Assembly: GCA_000771265.1 (NCBI GenBank) | Contig: JDUB01000006.1 | Span: 1 to 55,395, forward strand | From: Bifidobacterium thermophilum DSM 20210 | GTDB lineage: Bacteria > Actinomycetota > Actinomycetes > Actinomycetales > Bifidobacteriaceae | Reading direction: 5' to 3' | DNA length: 55,395 bases | Shown: positions 9,024 to 17,999 of the stretch, one piece after another | Numbering within the stretch: position 1 is the first letter of the stretch | Layout: the number at the start of each line of letters is the position of its first letter | Translations under genes and position numbers: made by a program | The notes under the pieces: model-generated | What the model was told of the DNA's origin: nothing | Database searches by the model: none | Seen by the model: the letters and a program-made list of their open reading frames with translations, nothing else

Positions 9024-9416
9024 TCACACGGTGAGTTCGATCTGGTTGCCTTCGAGGGCGATGACGCAGCTTTCGTAATAGCCGTCGCCCGTGGTCCGCG
9101 GGCCGCTGATGACCTCGTAGCCGTCGGCCTTGAGGCGCGCGGTGAGCTCATCCACGGCCTGCGCGCTGCCAAGGCTGAAGGCGACGTGCGCGTAGCCGGT
9201 GCGTGCGAAGGGCTTCGGGCGGTCCTCCATGCCGGGGCGCGTCATGATCTCGAGGCGGGTGCCGCTGCCCTCGAAGCTCAGGAAGTACGAGCGGAAGTCG
9301 GTGACCGGGTTGTGGTAGAGCCTGTTCGGCGTGGCGCCGAGGTAGGTGACGAAGAAGCCCCTCGCGGCCTCCAGGTCGTTGACGTACAGGGCGATGTGGT
9401 TGATGGTGGGGGTCAT
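9024..9416 (-). CDS. VOC superfamily (glyoxalase/bleomycin-resistance-like) protein
   Basis: A 130-residue protein with the two-module beta-alpha-beta-beta-beta fold signature. It starts TPTINHIALYVNDLEAARGF and ends EGNQIELTV, the usual first and last metal-binding strands of vicinal-oxygen-chelate proteins (His near residue 6, Glu near 125). Small cytoplasmic members act as metal-dependent lyases, isomerases or resistance proteins; the specific reaction is unknown. The start is supported by GAAGGAAAG upstream of the ATG. It is convergent with the FAH gene across the 12-mer hairpin. Confidence 0.8.
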   Translation of the reverse strand: MTPTINHIALYVNDLEAARGFFVTYLGATPNRLYHNPVTDFRSYFLSFEGSGTRLEIMTRPGMEDRPKPFARTGYAHVAFSLGSAQAVDELTARLKADGYEVISGPRTTGDGYYESCVIALEGNQIELTV

Positions 9417-9712
9417 GGCTCTTTCCTTCTGATGCGGTCTGGTGTGTGGCTGTGATCTGCGTCGACGGCGGTTGGTCCATGCGCTCGAGCGGTTGACGGT
9501 GCGGGGCGCGGGTGCCGTGTGTTCCAGTATCTTCGATTGGCTGGCCAGCCTTGCCGTGCCCGAACCGACGCTGTGGTAGGCTGGTGGTGTTCAGATGATT
9601 GGGTCATCCGGCCGGATCGTAAAGACCGTTTCACGTGACTGCGGCGTCACCACCATCGTGAACCAACCGTAGTGAACCGGCGCAGCCGTGAACTCAACAA
9701 AGGGAGTATCTG

Positions 9713-9919
9713 ATGAGCAAGAAGAAGACCACTGTGTCTGCGACCGTCGCCATGGATTTGTTGAACATATGCGTCCTGCTGTGCACGCAGGGCATTCTTC
9801 TGCAGTCGGGCAACTGGGTGTATTCGGCGATTTTGTGCGTGCTCATGCTGGTTGAGCTCGGCGTCATGGGATTCCACTTTGCCAAGAGCCGCGAGGCGGG
9901 CAAGGAGAAGCAGGACTAG
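9713..9919 (+). CDS. Small two-helix membrane protein, unknown function
   Basis: A 68-residue protein with a basic start (MSKKKT), two hydrophobic segments (about residues 12-29 and 34-54) and a charged C-terminal tail (KSREAGKEKQD). AAGGGAG is well placed before the ATG. The arrangement suggests a small integral membrane protein with both ends in the cytoplasm. It is convergent with rlmH, with only 10 bp between the two ends. The 9417-9712 interval upstream has no gene. I do not recognise a family. Confidence 0.7.
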   Translation: MSKKKTTVSATVAMDLLNICVLLCTQGILLQSGNWVYSAILCVLMLVELGVMGFHFAKSREAGKEKQD

Positions 9920-9929
9920 GCCGCGCGCC

Positions 9930-10409
9930 TTACTTATGGTACGGCTCGTGCGCATTGATCTTGAAGGCGCGGTAGACCTGCTCGAGCAGGATCACGCGCA
10001 TGAGCTGATGCGGGAAGGTCATGGGGGAGAAGCTGAGCTTCCAGTCGGCGCGTGAGAGGATTTCGGGCGCCAGTCCGAGCGAGCCGCCGATGATGAACTG
10101 GATGTGGCTGGCGCCGTGCAGCGCAAGATCGTCAAGTTTCGCGGCGAACCGCTCCGAGCCGAGCATCTGCCCATCAATCGCAAGGGCGATCACATACGCG
10201 CCGTCCTTGATATGTTTCGCGATGCGCTCGCCTTCCTTACGTTTGATGAGCTCGTCGGTGCCAGGCGTGGCATGCTCGGGTGTTTTCTCGTCGGCGACCT
10301 CGTAGATGCTCAGTTTGCAGAAGCGTGACAGGCGTTTCGAATATTCGTCGATTGCGTCGCGCAGATAACGTTCCTTGATGCGGCCGGGGGCGATGATATC
10401 GATGTTCAT
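9930..10409 (-). CDS. rlmH: 23S rRNA (pseudouridine-1915-N3)-methyltransferase RlmH
   Basis: 159 residues, the standard length of the SPOUT-class RlmH (formerly YbeA). It has the family start [16 protein letters not shown]. The AdoMet-binding knot region reads FIIGGSLGL, and the C-terminus contains [27 protein letters not shown] (parts: [24 protein letters not shown]). These are highly conserved. The enzyme methylates pseudouridine 1915 in helix 69 of 23S rRNA on the assembled 70S ribosome. It diverges from clpB across a 237-bp interval. Confidence 0.95.
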   Translation of the reverse strand: MNIDIIAPGRIKERYLRDAIDEYSKRLSRFCKLSIYEVADEKTPEHATPGTDELIKRKEGERIAKHIKDGAYVIALAIDGQMLGSERFAAKLDDLALHGASHIQFIIGGSLGLAPEILSRADWKLSFSPMTFPHQLMRVILLEQVYRAFKINAHEPYHK

Positions 10410-10494
10410 GGGGTGCGTGTCCTTCCGTCAATCAGTGCCATCGTAGCGGTGACGGGTTCCAAGATGTAGAAGCGGCCGGGTACGGATCCGCCTG

Positions 10495-10523
10495 TTGGCC
10501 CGAAATATCAAGGAAAATACAAA
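10495..10523 (+). promoter_or_regulatory. Candidate clpB promoter
   Basis: TTGGCC at 10495-10500, then 17 nt, then TACAAA at 10518-10523. Both hexamers are imperfect, but the spacing is ideal and the HspR-type site follows immediately, where it would cover the transcription start. Confidence 0.45.
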
Positions 10524-10524
10524 A

Positions 10525-10545
10525 CCTGAGTCAACTAGGCTCAAG
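10525..10545 (+). promoter_or_regulatory. HAIR element (HspR operator) upstream of clpB
   Basis: CCTGAGT-N7-GCTCAAG matches the HAIR consensus CTTGAGT-N7-ACTCAAG at all but two of its fourteen fixed positions. It lies about 100 bp before clpB. HspR repression of clpB and dnaK through HAIR is established in actinobacteria, including bifidobacteria. Confidence 0.8.
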
Positions 10546-10646
10546 TTTGGAATAATCGACGGGGAAATCGGTTGGATACAGCAGATACAGACAACAATGC
10601 GTCCCACGGGTGAGGCAGCCCGGAGGTCGCGAATGGAGGAGGAACC

Positions 10647-13334
10647 ATGCAAGCGCAATTCACCAATATGGCCCAGGAGGTCATCAGCGACGCCGTACAG
10701 AGCGCGTCCGCCGCGGGCAATGCGCAAGTCGAGACGCTGCACGTACTCGATGCGCTGCTTCGCCAGCAGAACGGCGTTGTACCAAGCCTGATCAAGGCCG
10801 CAGGGGGAGACATCAAAGCCATCGGCACAGCCGTGCGCAACGGGCTGGTCAACCTGCCCAGCGCCAGCGGGTCAAGCACTACGCAGGCGCAGCCCAGCCG
10901 TCAGCTCGAAGCGGTGCTCGTGCAGGCCGAACAAGAGATGAAGCAGCTCGGGGACGAGTTCATCTCCACCGAGCACCTGCTCATTGCCATTGCCGCGAGC
11001 AAACCGAACAAATCCGCTGACATTCTCGAAGCCAACGGGGTGACCGCCGAATCGCTGCGCAAGGCGTTGCCGCAGATCCGCGGCGGCGCGCACGTGACCA
11101 GCGCGGACGCGGAAGGCAATTACAAGGCTCTCGAAAAGTATTCGACCGACCTGACCGCCGCCGCGAAGGAAGGAAAGCTTGACCCGGTGATCGGCCGTGA
11201 TCAGGAGATCCGCCGTGTCATCCAGATTCTGTCCCGCCGCACCAAGAACAACCCGGTGCTGATCGGTGAACCTGGCGTCGGCAAAACCGCCGTCGTCGAA
11301 GGTCTCGCCCAGCGTATTGTCGCCGGGGATGTGCCGAGCACGTTGCGCAACAAGAAACTCATCAGCCTCGACCTGGGTTCCATGGTCGCCGGGTCGAAAT
11401 ACCGCGGCGAATTCGAGGAACGCCTCAAGGCCGTGCTCAATGAGATCAAGAACGCGAACGGGCAGATCATCACCTTCATCGACGAGATTCACACCATCGT
11501 CGGAGCCGGTGCTGCAGAAGGCTCGATGGACGCGGGCAACATGCTCAAGCCGATGCTTGCGCGCGGTGAACTGCGGCTGATCGGCGCCACTACGCTTGAC
11601 GAATACCGCGAGAACATCGAAAAGGACCCGGCTCTTGAACGCCGCTTCCAGCAGGTGTTCGTCGGTGAGCCGAGCGTCGAGGACACTATCGCGATCCTGC
11701 GCGGTATCGCGCCCAAGTACGAGGCCCACCACAAGGTGACCATTGGCGATGACGCGCTGGTGGCCGCAGCTCAGCTGTCCAACAGGTACATCAGCGGGCG
11801 TCAGCTGCCGGACAAGGCCATCGATTTGGTCGATGAGGCCGCTGCACACCTGCGTATGGAACTCGATTCCTCGCCTGAGGAAATCGATGAGCTCAAGCGC
11901 CAAGTGGACCGACTCAAGATGGAACGCGCCTACCTGCTGGGCAATCCGAAGAACGAGAAAGCCGAGCAGAAGAAAGCGGATGCGCTTGACGAGAAGTCGC
12001 GTGAACGCCTCGCCGACCTTGACAAGGAGCTCGCCGACAAAACCGAGAAGCTCAACGGCCTCAACGCCCGCTGGAATATGGAGAAAAGCGGGCACAACAA
12101 GGTCGGCGACCTGCGCAAGAAACTCGACGAGCTGCAAGTGGAAGCCGAACGTTGCGAACGCGACGGCGACTATGCGAAGGCCTCGGAAATCCGTTACGGC
12201 GAGATCCCGCACATCCAGAAGGAAATCGCCGCCGCCGAACAGGAGGAACGCGATGCCAAGGAAACCGGCGCCGAGGAGACCCCGATGGTCCCCGACAAGG
12301 TCGATGCGGATTCCATCGCGCAAATCGTCTCCGAATGGACCGGCATCCCCGTCGGACGCCTGATGCAAGGCGAAAACGAGAAGCTCCTGCACATGGAGGA
12401 GTACCTCGGCAAGCGTGTCATCGGTCAGAAGGACGCCATCCGTGCGGTCTCCGACGCGGTGCGTCGCTCGCGTGCCGGCATTTCCGACCCGAACCGTCCG
12501 ACCGGATCGTTCCTGTTCCTGGGCCCCACCGGCGTAGGCAAGACCGAACTCGCCAAGGCGCTCGCCGACTTCCTGTTCGACGACGAGAAAGCCATGGTGC
12601 GTATCGATATGAGCGAGTACATGGAGAAAGCCTCCGTGTCCCGCCTGATCGGTGCCGCTCCGGGGTACGTCGGGTATGAGGAAGGCGGTCAGCTGACTGA
12701 GGCTGTGCGTCGGCGTCCGTACTCGGTGGTGCTGTTCGACGAGGTCGAGAAGGCCAATCCGGAAGTCTTCGATCTGCTGTTGCAGGTGTTGGACGACGGA
12801 CGCCTGACCGATGGCCAAGGCAGGACCGTGGACTTCAAGAACACGATTCTGATCATGACCTCGAACCTCGGTTCGCAATTCTTGGTGCAGCCTGACTTAG
12901 ATGAGGAAGCCAAGCAGAAGGCTGTGATGGATGCCGTGCACGCACACTTCAAGCCGGAATTCATCAACCGCCTTGACGAGCTGGTCATCTTCCACCCGTT
13001 GACTCGTCAGGAGCTCGGCAGCATCGTCGATTTGCAGGTGCGTCAGGTGGCCGCGCGGCTTACCGAACGCCGGATTTCGCTGCAGGTCACGGATGCGGCT
13101 CGCGATTGGCTCGCCAACACCGGGTACGATCCGGCGTACGGTGCTCGTCCGCTGCGCAGGCTCGTCCAGACCGAGGTTGGCGATCAGCTGGCGCGTCTGC
13201 TGCTTGCCGGCAAGGTGCATGACGGTGACACGGTGCTTGTTGACCAGACCGGTGGCGAACACCTCGAACTCACTGACATGCCTGAGGATCCGCTGTCCGG
13301 CGTGACCGTCGAAGGTGTGCAGGAAGACAAGTGA
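10647..13334 (+). CDS. clpB: ATP-dependent disaggregase ClpB
   Basis: 895 residues, slightly longer than the roughly 860 of typical ClpB. In order it has an N-terminal Clp repeat domain, AAA-1 with Walker A GEPGVGKT (about 206-213), and the coiled-coil M domain (about 410-540, Glu/Lys-rich). AAA-2 follows with Walker A GPTGVGKT (about 626-633). The M domain distinguishes it from ClpA/ClpC, and no IGF-type ClpP-binding loop is expected. ClpB works in the cytoplasm with DnaK to resolubilise aggregates after heat or oxidative stress. GGAGGAGG before the ATG fixes the start. A HAIR operator and a strong terminator flank it, so it is a single-gene, HspR-controlled unit. Confidence 0.97.
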   Translation: MQAQFTNMAQEVISDAVQSASAAGNAQVETLHVLDALLRQQNGVVPSLIKAAGGDIKAIGTAVRNGLVNLPSASGSSTTQAQPSRQLEAVLVQAEQEMKQLGDEFISTEHLLIAIAASKPNKSADILEANGVTAESLRKALPQIRGGAHVTSADAEGNYKALEKYSTDLTAAAKEGKLDPVIGRDQEIRRVIQILSRRTKNNPVLIGEPGVGKTAVVEGLAQRIVAGDVPSTLRNKKLISLDLGSMVAGSKYRGEFEERLKAVLNEIKNANGQIITFIDEIHTIVGAGAAEGSMDAGNMLKPMLARGELRLIGATTLDEYRENIEKDPALERRFQQVFVGEPSVEDTIAILRGIAPKYEAHHKVTIGDDALVAAAQLSNRYISGRQLPDKAIDLVDEAAAHLRMELDSSPEEIDELKRQVDRLKMERAYLLGNPKNEKAEQKKADALDEKSRERLADLDKELADKTEKLNGLNARWNMEKSGHNKVGDLRKKLDELQVEAERCERDGDYAKASEIRYGEIPHIQKEIAAAEQEERDAKETGAEETPMVPDKVDADSIAQIVSEWTGIPVGRLMQGENEKLLHMEEYLGKRVIGQKDAIRAVSDAVRRSRAGISDPNRPTGSFLFLGPTGVGKTELAKALADFLFDDEKAMVRIDMSEYMEKASVSRLIGAAPGYVGYEEGGQLTEAVRRRPYSVVLFDEVEKANPEVFDLLLQVLDDGRLTDGQGRTVDFKNTILIMTSNLGSQFLVQPDLDEEAKQKAVMDAVHAHFKPEFINRLDELVIFHPLTRQELGSIVDLQVRQVAARLTERRISLQVTDAARDWLANTGYDPAYGARPLRRLVQTEVGDQLARLLLAGKVHDGDTVLVDQTGGEHLELTDMPEDPLSGVTVEGVQEDK

Positions 13335-13349
13335 CGGTTGCTTGAACTC

Positions 13350-13400
13350 AAACGGCCGCCCGCCCAAGCTTTGATGTGGCTTGGGCGGGCGGCCGTTTTT
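13350..13400 (+). terminator. Rho-independent terminator of clpB
   Basis: A perfect 20-bp inverted repeat (AAACGGCCGCCCGCCCAAGC and its complement) with a 9-nt loop, followed by TTTTT. It starts 16 bp after the clpB stop. The A-run on the left side could also stop the convergent copper-ATPase message. Confidence 0.93.
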
Positions 13401-13442
13401 CGTGTTGCGGGGCTGTCGGCGTCAGCAGAAGAGGCTGGGACC

Positions 13443-16013
13443 TTACTGCTCGAGGAACAGCTCTGGTGCCTTGCTGAAGTTCGCGGCGCAATGCTCGCCG
13501 CAGAAGTAGTAGGTCGTGCCGTCGTAGGTGCGGGTGATCGCCTCGTCGTTCACGGCGACGCTCATGCCGCACACCGGGTCGGTCGCGGTCTTGCCGTCGG
13601 CGGGGTTTGCTTCGGCCATCTGTCCCATATGGTGCATGTCCATGGTGTTCTCCTTGTCGTTGGTGGTGTTGGTGCTGTGACCGGCGGGCGCCGGTTGGTT
13701 CAGCGTTGTGTGCTCATCGATGATGATGGTGGGCTCGCTGGCTGGTGCGGTAGTGTCGGCAGGCCCGGCAGCCAGGTCATCGCTGATATGGGCGTGACGC
13801 AGCCGGTTGGCGTTGAGTACCAGGCACACGCTGGACAGTGCCATCGCAAGTCCTGCAATCATTGGGCTGAGCAGCCATCCGGTGAAGGGGTAGAGCACGC
13901 CGGCAGCGATCGGGATGCCGATGACGTTGTATCCGAAGGCCCACGCATAGTTCTCGCGGATATTGCGCATGGTCGCGTTCGACAGGTTGATGAGTTTCAA
14001 CACGCCGCGCAAATCGCCGCTCATCAGCGTGACATCCGCCGACTGCATGGCCACATCCGTGCCGGTGCCGATGGCGATGCCAAGATCGGCCTGCGCCAAG
14101 GCGGGGGCGTCGTTGATGCCGTCGCCGACCATCGCAATCAATTCGTCGTTGCGCTTGTCGGCATCACGCTGCGCCTGCAGGCGTTCAATCCAATACGCCT
14201 TGCCATCTGGCCGAACCTGTGCGATAACCGTATCGATACCGACCTGCTTGGCGATTTGGCCGGCGACCTCGGCTTTGTCGCCGCTGAGCATGATGGTACG
14301 CACACCGGCCTTGCGCAAGGCCGCGATTGCCTGCTGTGAACCGGGTTTGACGGTGTCTGACGTGTAGGACGGGTGGTCCGGGTCGGCTCCTGCGTCGACG
14401 GTCCCGCGGGTAATGGTGCCGGTTTTATCGAAGACCACGGTCCTGATATTGCGAGCCTGTTCCAGCGCTTTCGCTGAGGTGACCAGTACGCCGTTCGTGG
14501 CGCCCAGCCCGGTCGCCGCGGTGACGGACAGCGGGGTGGCAAGGCCCAAAGCGCACGGGCACGCGATAATCAGCACGCTGACCGCGGTGACCAACGCGTG
14601 AGCAAGTCGCGGTTGTGGGCCGAAAGAAGCCCAGATTGCGAACGTCCAGATGGCGATGATGATGACCGCCGGCACGAACACTCGCGCGATACGATCCGCG
14701 AGCTGCTGCACCGGGGCCTTGGTGGCCTGCGCCCGGGCGACCATCGCGATGATTTGCGCGAGAACGCTATCCCCGCCGACCTGGCTGACGCGGATAACCG
14801 CGTTGCCGTTGAGCGCAATGGTCGCGCCGGTGACAGTGCCGCCTGCGCTGCTGTGTACGGACGCGGATTCGCCGGTGATCATCGATTCGTCGATATCCAG
14901 CGTGCCTGCGACGACCACACCGTCGACGGGGATGCGTTCGCCGGCCTTGACGACCACTAGGTCGCCGACCTTGAGTGTGTCGATGTCGACGGTGCTTTGA
15001 TTAGCCGGATCATGCCATGCACGCTCGCCCTGGTCAAGGACCGCCGAGCTGATGGTCTGCGCGTTGCGGGGACGGAGTTTGATCAATGATTGAACCGCTT
15101 CTCCGGTGCCTTCGCGCGCCTTGCTTTCCAAGAGACGCCCGACGAGCACAAGGGTGATGACCACGCCGACCGATTCGAAATACGGCTCGCGCGATCCTGC
15201 CGGCAGTGCCGGTCCCGCTACGCAAACAACCAGACTGTAGAGATATGCGGCGGCCGAACCCAGTGATACGAGGGAATTCATGTCGGGGGAGCGGTGGATG
15301 AGCGCCGGCCACCCAACCTTATGGATGGGGGCGCCGCAGTAGAACATGACCGGGGTGATGAGCACCGCCTGGAGCCATGGATTGGTCAGCCACGCGGGCA
15401 TGGAGACATGGCCTCCCATGTGGAGCATGGAGACGATGAACACTGGCAGGGAAAGGATGGTGCCGATGATGACCAGACGGGTGAGCTGGCGGATTTCCTT
15501 GCGTCGTTCGTCGGCGGCCTTGCGCTCGTTGTCCAGCGCGTCCTTGGCGTTCGGCATGGGGGCTGCGGGCTGCGCCCTGCGATGTGTGTCGGCGTGATCT
15601 TCGCGGTGGTCTTTGCTGTGGTCTTCGCCGTCATCCTCGACACGGAGCATGCCGTGTACCATATTCATGCCGCACGCGAAGGGGTAATCGCCTGGTGCGA
15701 GCGCCGGTAGCTGTACGTCGGTATGCGCGTTGCCGGGCAGCATGGCGTCAAGGCCGAGGTCGGAGAAGACGACGTGCGAGGTGCATTCGCCGGTTTCCTG
15801 GCGGTCAAAATGCAGGGTGATCGGCACGCCGGGCTTCATGGTGATCAGCGATGGCTCGTACCCGCCTTTGACGATGATATCGGCGCTTTGCATGCCTTGT
15901 TCCTGCTTGGCTGCGGTGCCTTCCTGCCGTGCGAAAAAGAACCGCAACGTCAGCCAGGTCAATATGGCGGCGAGTACAACCGCGATGACCGCGGTGAATA
16001 GGTCGAATCCCAT
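13443..16013 (-). CDS. copA: Copper-exporting P1B-type ATPase with N-terminal cupredoxin and C-terminal YHS domain
   Basis: 856 residues. A first membrane helix (about 7-27) is followed by a cupredoxin-like domain (about 40-125) with Cu ligands in the region CTSHVVFSD...FACGMNMVHGM. The P-type ATPase body follows: TGES in the actuator, CPC in a membrane helix (about 486), DKTGTIT phosphorylation motif (about 528) and GDGINDAPAL hinge. The C-terminus (about 810-856) is a YHS metal-binding domain (DPVCGM...YYFCGEHC). No classical N-terminal HMA (CxxC) domain is present. It would export Cu(I) across the cell membrane. AGGAGG before ATG fixes the start. It is divergent from csoR across a shared copper operator, so copper-induced expression is likely. 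Confidence 0.93.
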   Translation of the reverse strand: MGFDLFTAVIAVVLAAILTWLTLRFFFARQEGTAAKQEQGMQSADIIVKGGYEPSLITMKPGVPITLHFDRQETGECTSHVVFSDLGLDAMLPGNAHTDVQLPALAPGDYPFACGMNMVHGMLRVEDDGEDHSKDHREDHADTHRRAQPAAPMPNAKDALDNERKAADERRKEIRQLTRLVIIGTILSLPVFIVSMLHMGGHVSMPAWLTNPWLQAVLITPVMFYCGAPIHKVGWPALIHRSPDMNSLVSLGSAAAYLYSLVVCVAGPALPAGSREPYFESVGVVITLVLVGRLLESKAREGTGEAVQSLIKLRPRNAQTISSAVLDQGERAWHDPANQSTVDIDTLKVGDLVVVKAGERIPVDGVVVAGTLDIDESMITGESASVHSSAGGTVTGATIALNGNAVIRVSQVGGDSVLAQIIAMVARAQATKAPVQQLADRIARVFVPAVIIIAIWTFAIWASFGPQPRLAHALVTAVSVLIIACPCALGLATPLSVTAATGLGATNGVLVTSAKALEQARNIRTVVFDKTGTITRGTVDAGADPDHPSYTSDTVKPGSQQAIAALRKAGVRTIMLSGDKAEVAGQIAKQVGIDTVIAQVRPDGKAYWIERLQAQRDADKRNDELIAMVGDGINDAPALAQADLGIAIGTGTDVAMQSADVTLMSGDLRGVLKLINLSNATMRNIRENYAWAFGYNVIGIPIAAGVLYPFTGWLLSPMIAGLAMALSSVCLVLNANRLRHAHISDDLAAGPADTTAPASEPTIIIDEHTTLNQPAPAGHSTNTTNDKENTMDMHHMGQMAEANPADGKTATDPVCGMSVAVNDEAITRTYDGTTYYFCGEHCAANFSKAPELFLEQ

Positions 16014-16151
16014 GCGTCCTCCTTGGTTGTCTTCATCGTCGCAGTCGGTGGTGACCGTACTGCGTGGATGGCGGTGTTTTTCCGTCGGGCCGGTGTGTTT
16101 GCCGGGCGTGCCGTCCCGTGTTCCAGCTCCGGCTTTACTGCGTATCCGATG

Positions 16152-16172
16152 TATACCCTGATGGGGTATAAT
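16152..16172. promoter_or_regulatory. CsoR-type operator overlapping a -10 hexamer
   Basis: TATACCC-TGAT-GGGGTATA is a near-perfect inverted repeat of the kind bound by CsoR (AT-rich half sites with G/C tracts). TATAAT (16167-16172) overlaps its right side and would serve as -10 for csoR. A second palindrome, CCCTAGGG, lies at about 16188-16195. Binding would block transcription of csoR and probably of divergent copA. Confidence 0.8.
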
Positions 16173-16241
16173 GCGCCATAGTATTCCGCCCTAGGGATAA
16201 CGACATGCGCAATTGGCGACAGCAAAAGGAAAACGGCAGGG

Positions 16242-16520
16242 ATGAACGGATATGCGGAAGATAAGAAGAAGGTCCAGACGAGGATACGCCGGATTGAGGG
16301 GCAGGTCAGGGCGATCGGCCGTATGGTCGACGACGACCGGTACTGCATTGATGTGTTGACGCAGATTGCCGCAGTCGAATCGGCGCTGAAATCGGTTGCG
16401 ATGATGTTGTTGGACGATCATCTGGATCATTGCGTGCGTGAGGCGGTCGAGCAAGGCGGGCAGGTGGCCGACGACAAGCTTGATGAGGTGTCGCAGGCCG
16501 TGTCGCGGCTGGTGCGGTGA
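16242..16520 (+). CDS. csoR: CsoR family copper-sensing transcriptional repressor
   Basis: A 92-residue all-helical DUF156/CsoR protein. The Cu(I)-binding C-H-C triad is visible: Cys in DRYCIDVLTQI (about residue 36), then His and Cys in DDHLDHCVREA (about 61 and 65). The N-terminal RIRRIEGQVRAIGRM segment is the family's DNA-contacting helix. Apo-CsoR binds the operator and Cu(I) releases it. It lies divergent from copA with the operator 70 bp upstream. The start has only a modest GGCAGGG site. The complete ligand set argues for copper rather than nickel or formaldehyde sensing. Confidence 0.92.
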   Translation: MNGYAEDKKKVQTRIRRIEGQVRAIGRMVDDDRYCIDVLTQIAAVESALKSVAMMLLDDHLDHCVREAVEQGGQVADDKLDEVSQAVSRLVR

Positions 16521-16612
16521 GCCGGCCATGTTTCTCGGCGTTGTGTCGGTGGGGTGTGCCGGCAGGGTGTGCGCTGCGGCGCCTCCTCACGTCCATACCT
16601 TGCTGTTGACTA

Positions 16613-16624
16613 GAACATATGTTC
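16613..16624 (+). promoter_or_regulatory. LexA (SOS) box over the rmuC start codon
   Basis: GAACATATGTTC is a perfect 12-bp palindrome matching the Gram-positive/actinobacterial LexA core GAAC-N4-GTTC. The ATG of rmuC (16619-16621) lies inside it. LexA bound here would block transcription initiation close to, or at, the translation start. Confidence 0.7.
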
Positions 16625-17965
16625 GAAAATGTGGTTGAGGTATTGGCGTTGGTCATCGTCGTCGCGATTCTGGGGGTCGTGGCGGGTTTTGCGCTGGGCA
16701 GAAGCAGAGGGCAGCGTGACGCCCGCGGGGCCAACCGGCAAGAGTTGGATGCGGCTCGCGACGAGGTGGAGTCCGCTCGTGTACGCATCGGCGAGCTTAC
16801 GGCGCAGGTGGCGCAATTCCGGGCGCAGGCCGATGGGTTGCAAGAGCAGTTGCAATTCGTGAAATCCCAGCTGTCTCAAGCCCAGCAGGCCGAGCAGATA
16901 CGCATCCAGCACGAGCGTGAGAAAGCCCAGGCCGAAGAGGAACGCAAGCGGCAGGAACAGGCGAAGACCTTGAACGAACAGAGCAAGGTGCTGTCCGCTC
17001 TTGCTCCGGTGCAGAAGAATCTTGATGCCCTCCAGCAGAAAGTCGCTGATATCGAAGAAGGGCGCAAGCGTGAGATGGGTGCGCTTGGCGAACAGCTCAA
17101 GGGCTTGGGCGACCAGCAGGCGCGGCTTGACAAGGAGACCAGCTCGCTTTCGGCGGCGTTGCGGGACAACAAGGTTCGCGGAGCCTGGGGAGAGGCGCAG
17201 CTGCGCAACATTGTGGAATCCGCCGGTCTTCTCGAACATGTCGATTTCGACACGCAGGTCGTGGTCAAGGCAGGGAACGACGCTACCCAGCGCCCGGATA
17301 TGGTGATCCATCTGCCGGGGAACAAGAGCATCCCGATCGACGCGAAAGTCCCGTACTCGGATTACCAACGCGCGTGCGCAATCCCCGATACCGCATCCCC
17401 GGAAGAACTCGCTCGGCGAGACCAGCTGTTGCAGGCCCATGCGAAGGCGTTGCGCGAGCATGTCAAAACCTTGGGCAACAAAGCCTACTGGAATGCGTTC
17501 GATACCGCTCCGGATTTCGTCATCGCGTTCATCCCGAACGAGTCGCTGCTCCAGGCGGCGTTGCAGGCGGATCCGACCTTGCTTGACGATGCGTTCGCGC
17601 AAAAAGTCGCGCTGACGTCCCCGGTCACCTTGTGGGCTGTGCTGAAGTCGGTCGCCTATGCGTGGCAGCAGCAGAGTCTGACAGACGATGCCAAAGAGCT
17701 GTTCGATCTGTCCCGGGAACTGTACGAGCGTTTCTCGACGCTCGGCGACAAGGCCAACAAGCTTGGGGCGGCCATCACCAGAACGGTCGGTGCATACAAC
17801 CAATTCGCCTCGTCGTTGGAATCCCGTGTATTGGTGACTGCGCGTAAGCTGCAGAAAATCGACCAGAACAAAATCATCGACACTGTTGCCGCCATCGAGC
17901 CGGAGAAAGCAGACGTCCGCGAACTGACCGCACCCGAGGTCCAGCCCGACACCAGCGAGAGCTGA
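16619..17965 (+). CDS. rmuC: DNA recombination protein RmuC
   Basis: 448 residues. An N-terminal membrane helix (about 5-26) is followed by a long Gln/Glu/Arg-rich coiled coil (about 35-190). The RmuC nuclease-like core begins with RGAWGEAQLRNIVE and contains PDMVIHLPGNKSIPIDAKVP; the IDAKVP segment corresponds to the restriction-endonuclease-like fold. RmuC limits recombination at inverted repeats and inversions. ATG 16619 overlaps the LexA box. If the promoter lies downstream of that box the true start would be later, but the membrane helix argues for 16619. It is followed 34 bp later by the PRTase-like gene. Confidence 0.9.
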   Translation: MFENVVEVLALVIVVAILGVVAGFALGRSRGQRDARGANRQELDAARDEVESARVRIGELTAQVAQFRAQADGLQEQLQFVKSQLSQAQQAEQIRIQHEREKAQAEEERKRQEQAKTLNEQSKVLSALAPVQKNLDALQQKVADIEEGRKREMGALGEQLKGLGDQQARLDKETSSLSAALRDNKVRGAWGEAQLRNIVESAGLLEHVDFDTQVVVKAGNDATQRPDMVIHLPGNKSIPIDAKVPYSDYQRACAIPDTASPEELARRDQLLQAHAKALREHVKTLGNKAYWNAFDTAPDFVIAFIPNESLLQAALQADPTLLDDAFAQKVALTSPVTLWAVLKSVAYAWQQQSLTDDAKELFDLSRELYERFSTLGDKANKLGAAITRTVGAYNQFASSLESRVLVTARKLQKIDQNKIIDTVAAIEPEKADVRELTAPEVQPDTSES

Positions 17966-17987
17966 CGGGGTCGTACGGCAGCGTAGG

Positions 17988-17993
17988 TAGAGT
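17988..17993 (+). promoter_or_regulatory. -10-like hexamer before the PRTase-like gene
   Basis: TAGAGT lies 6 nt before ATG 18000 and no Shine-Dalgarno sequence is seen. This is consistent with a leaderless message separate from rmuC. Confidence 0.3.
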
Positions 17994-17999
17994 AGCAGT

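Noticed and set aside
8880..9455. 191-codon plus-strand frame opposite the VOC gene
   Set aside because: It starts inside the 12-mer hairpin and is otherwise antisense to a gene with clear VOC features.
10872..12878. 668-codon minus-strand open frame opposite clpB
   Set aside because: It mirrors the codon structure of clpB, has no recognisable domains and no ribosome site; a GC-rich antisense artefact.
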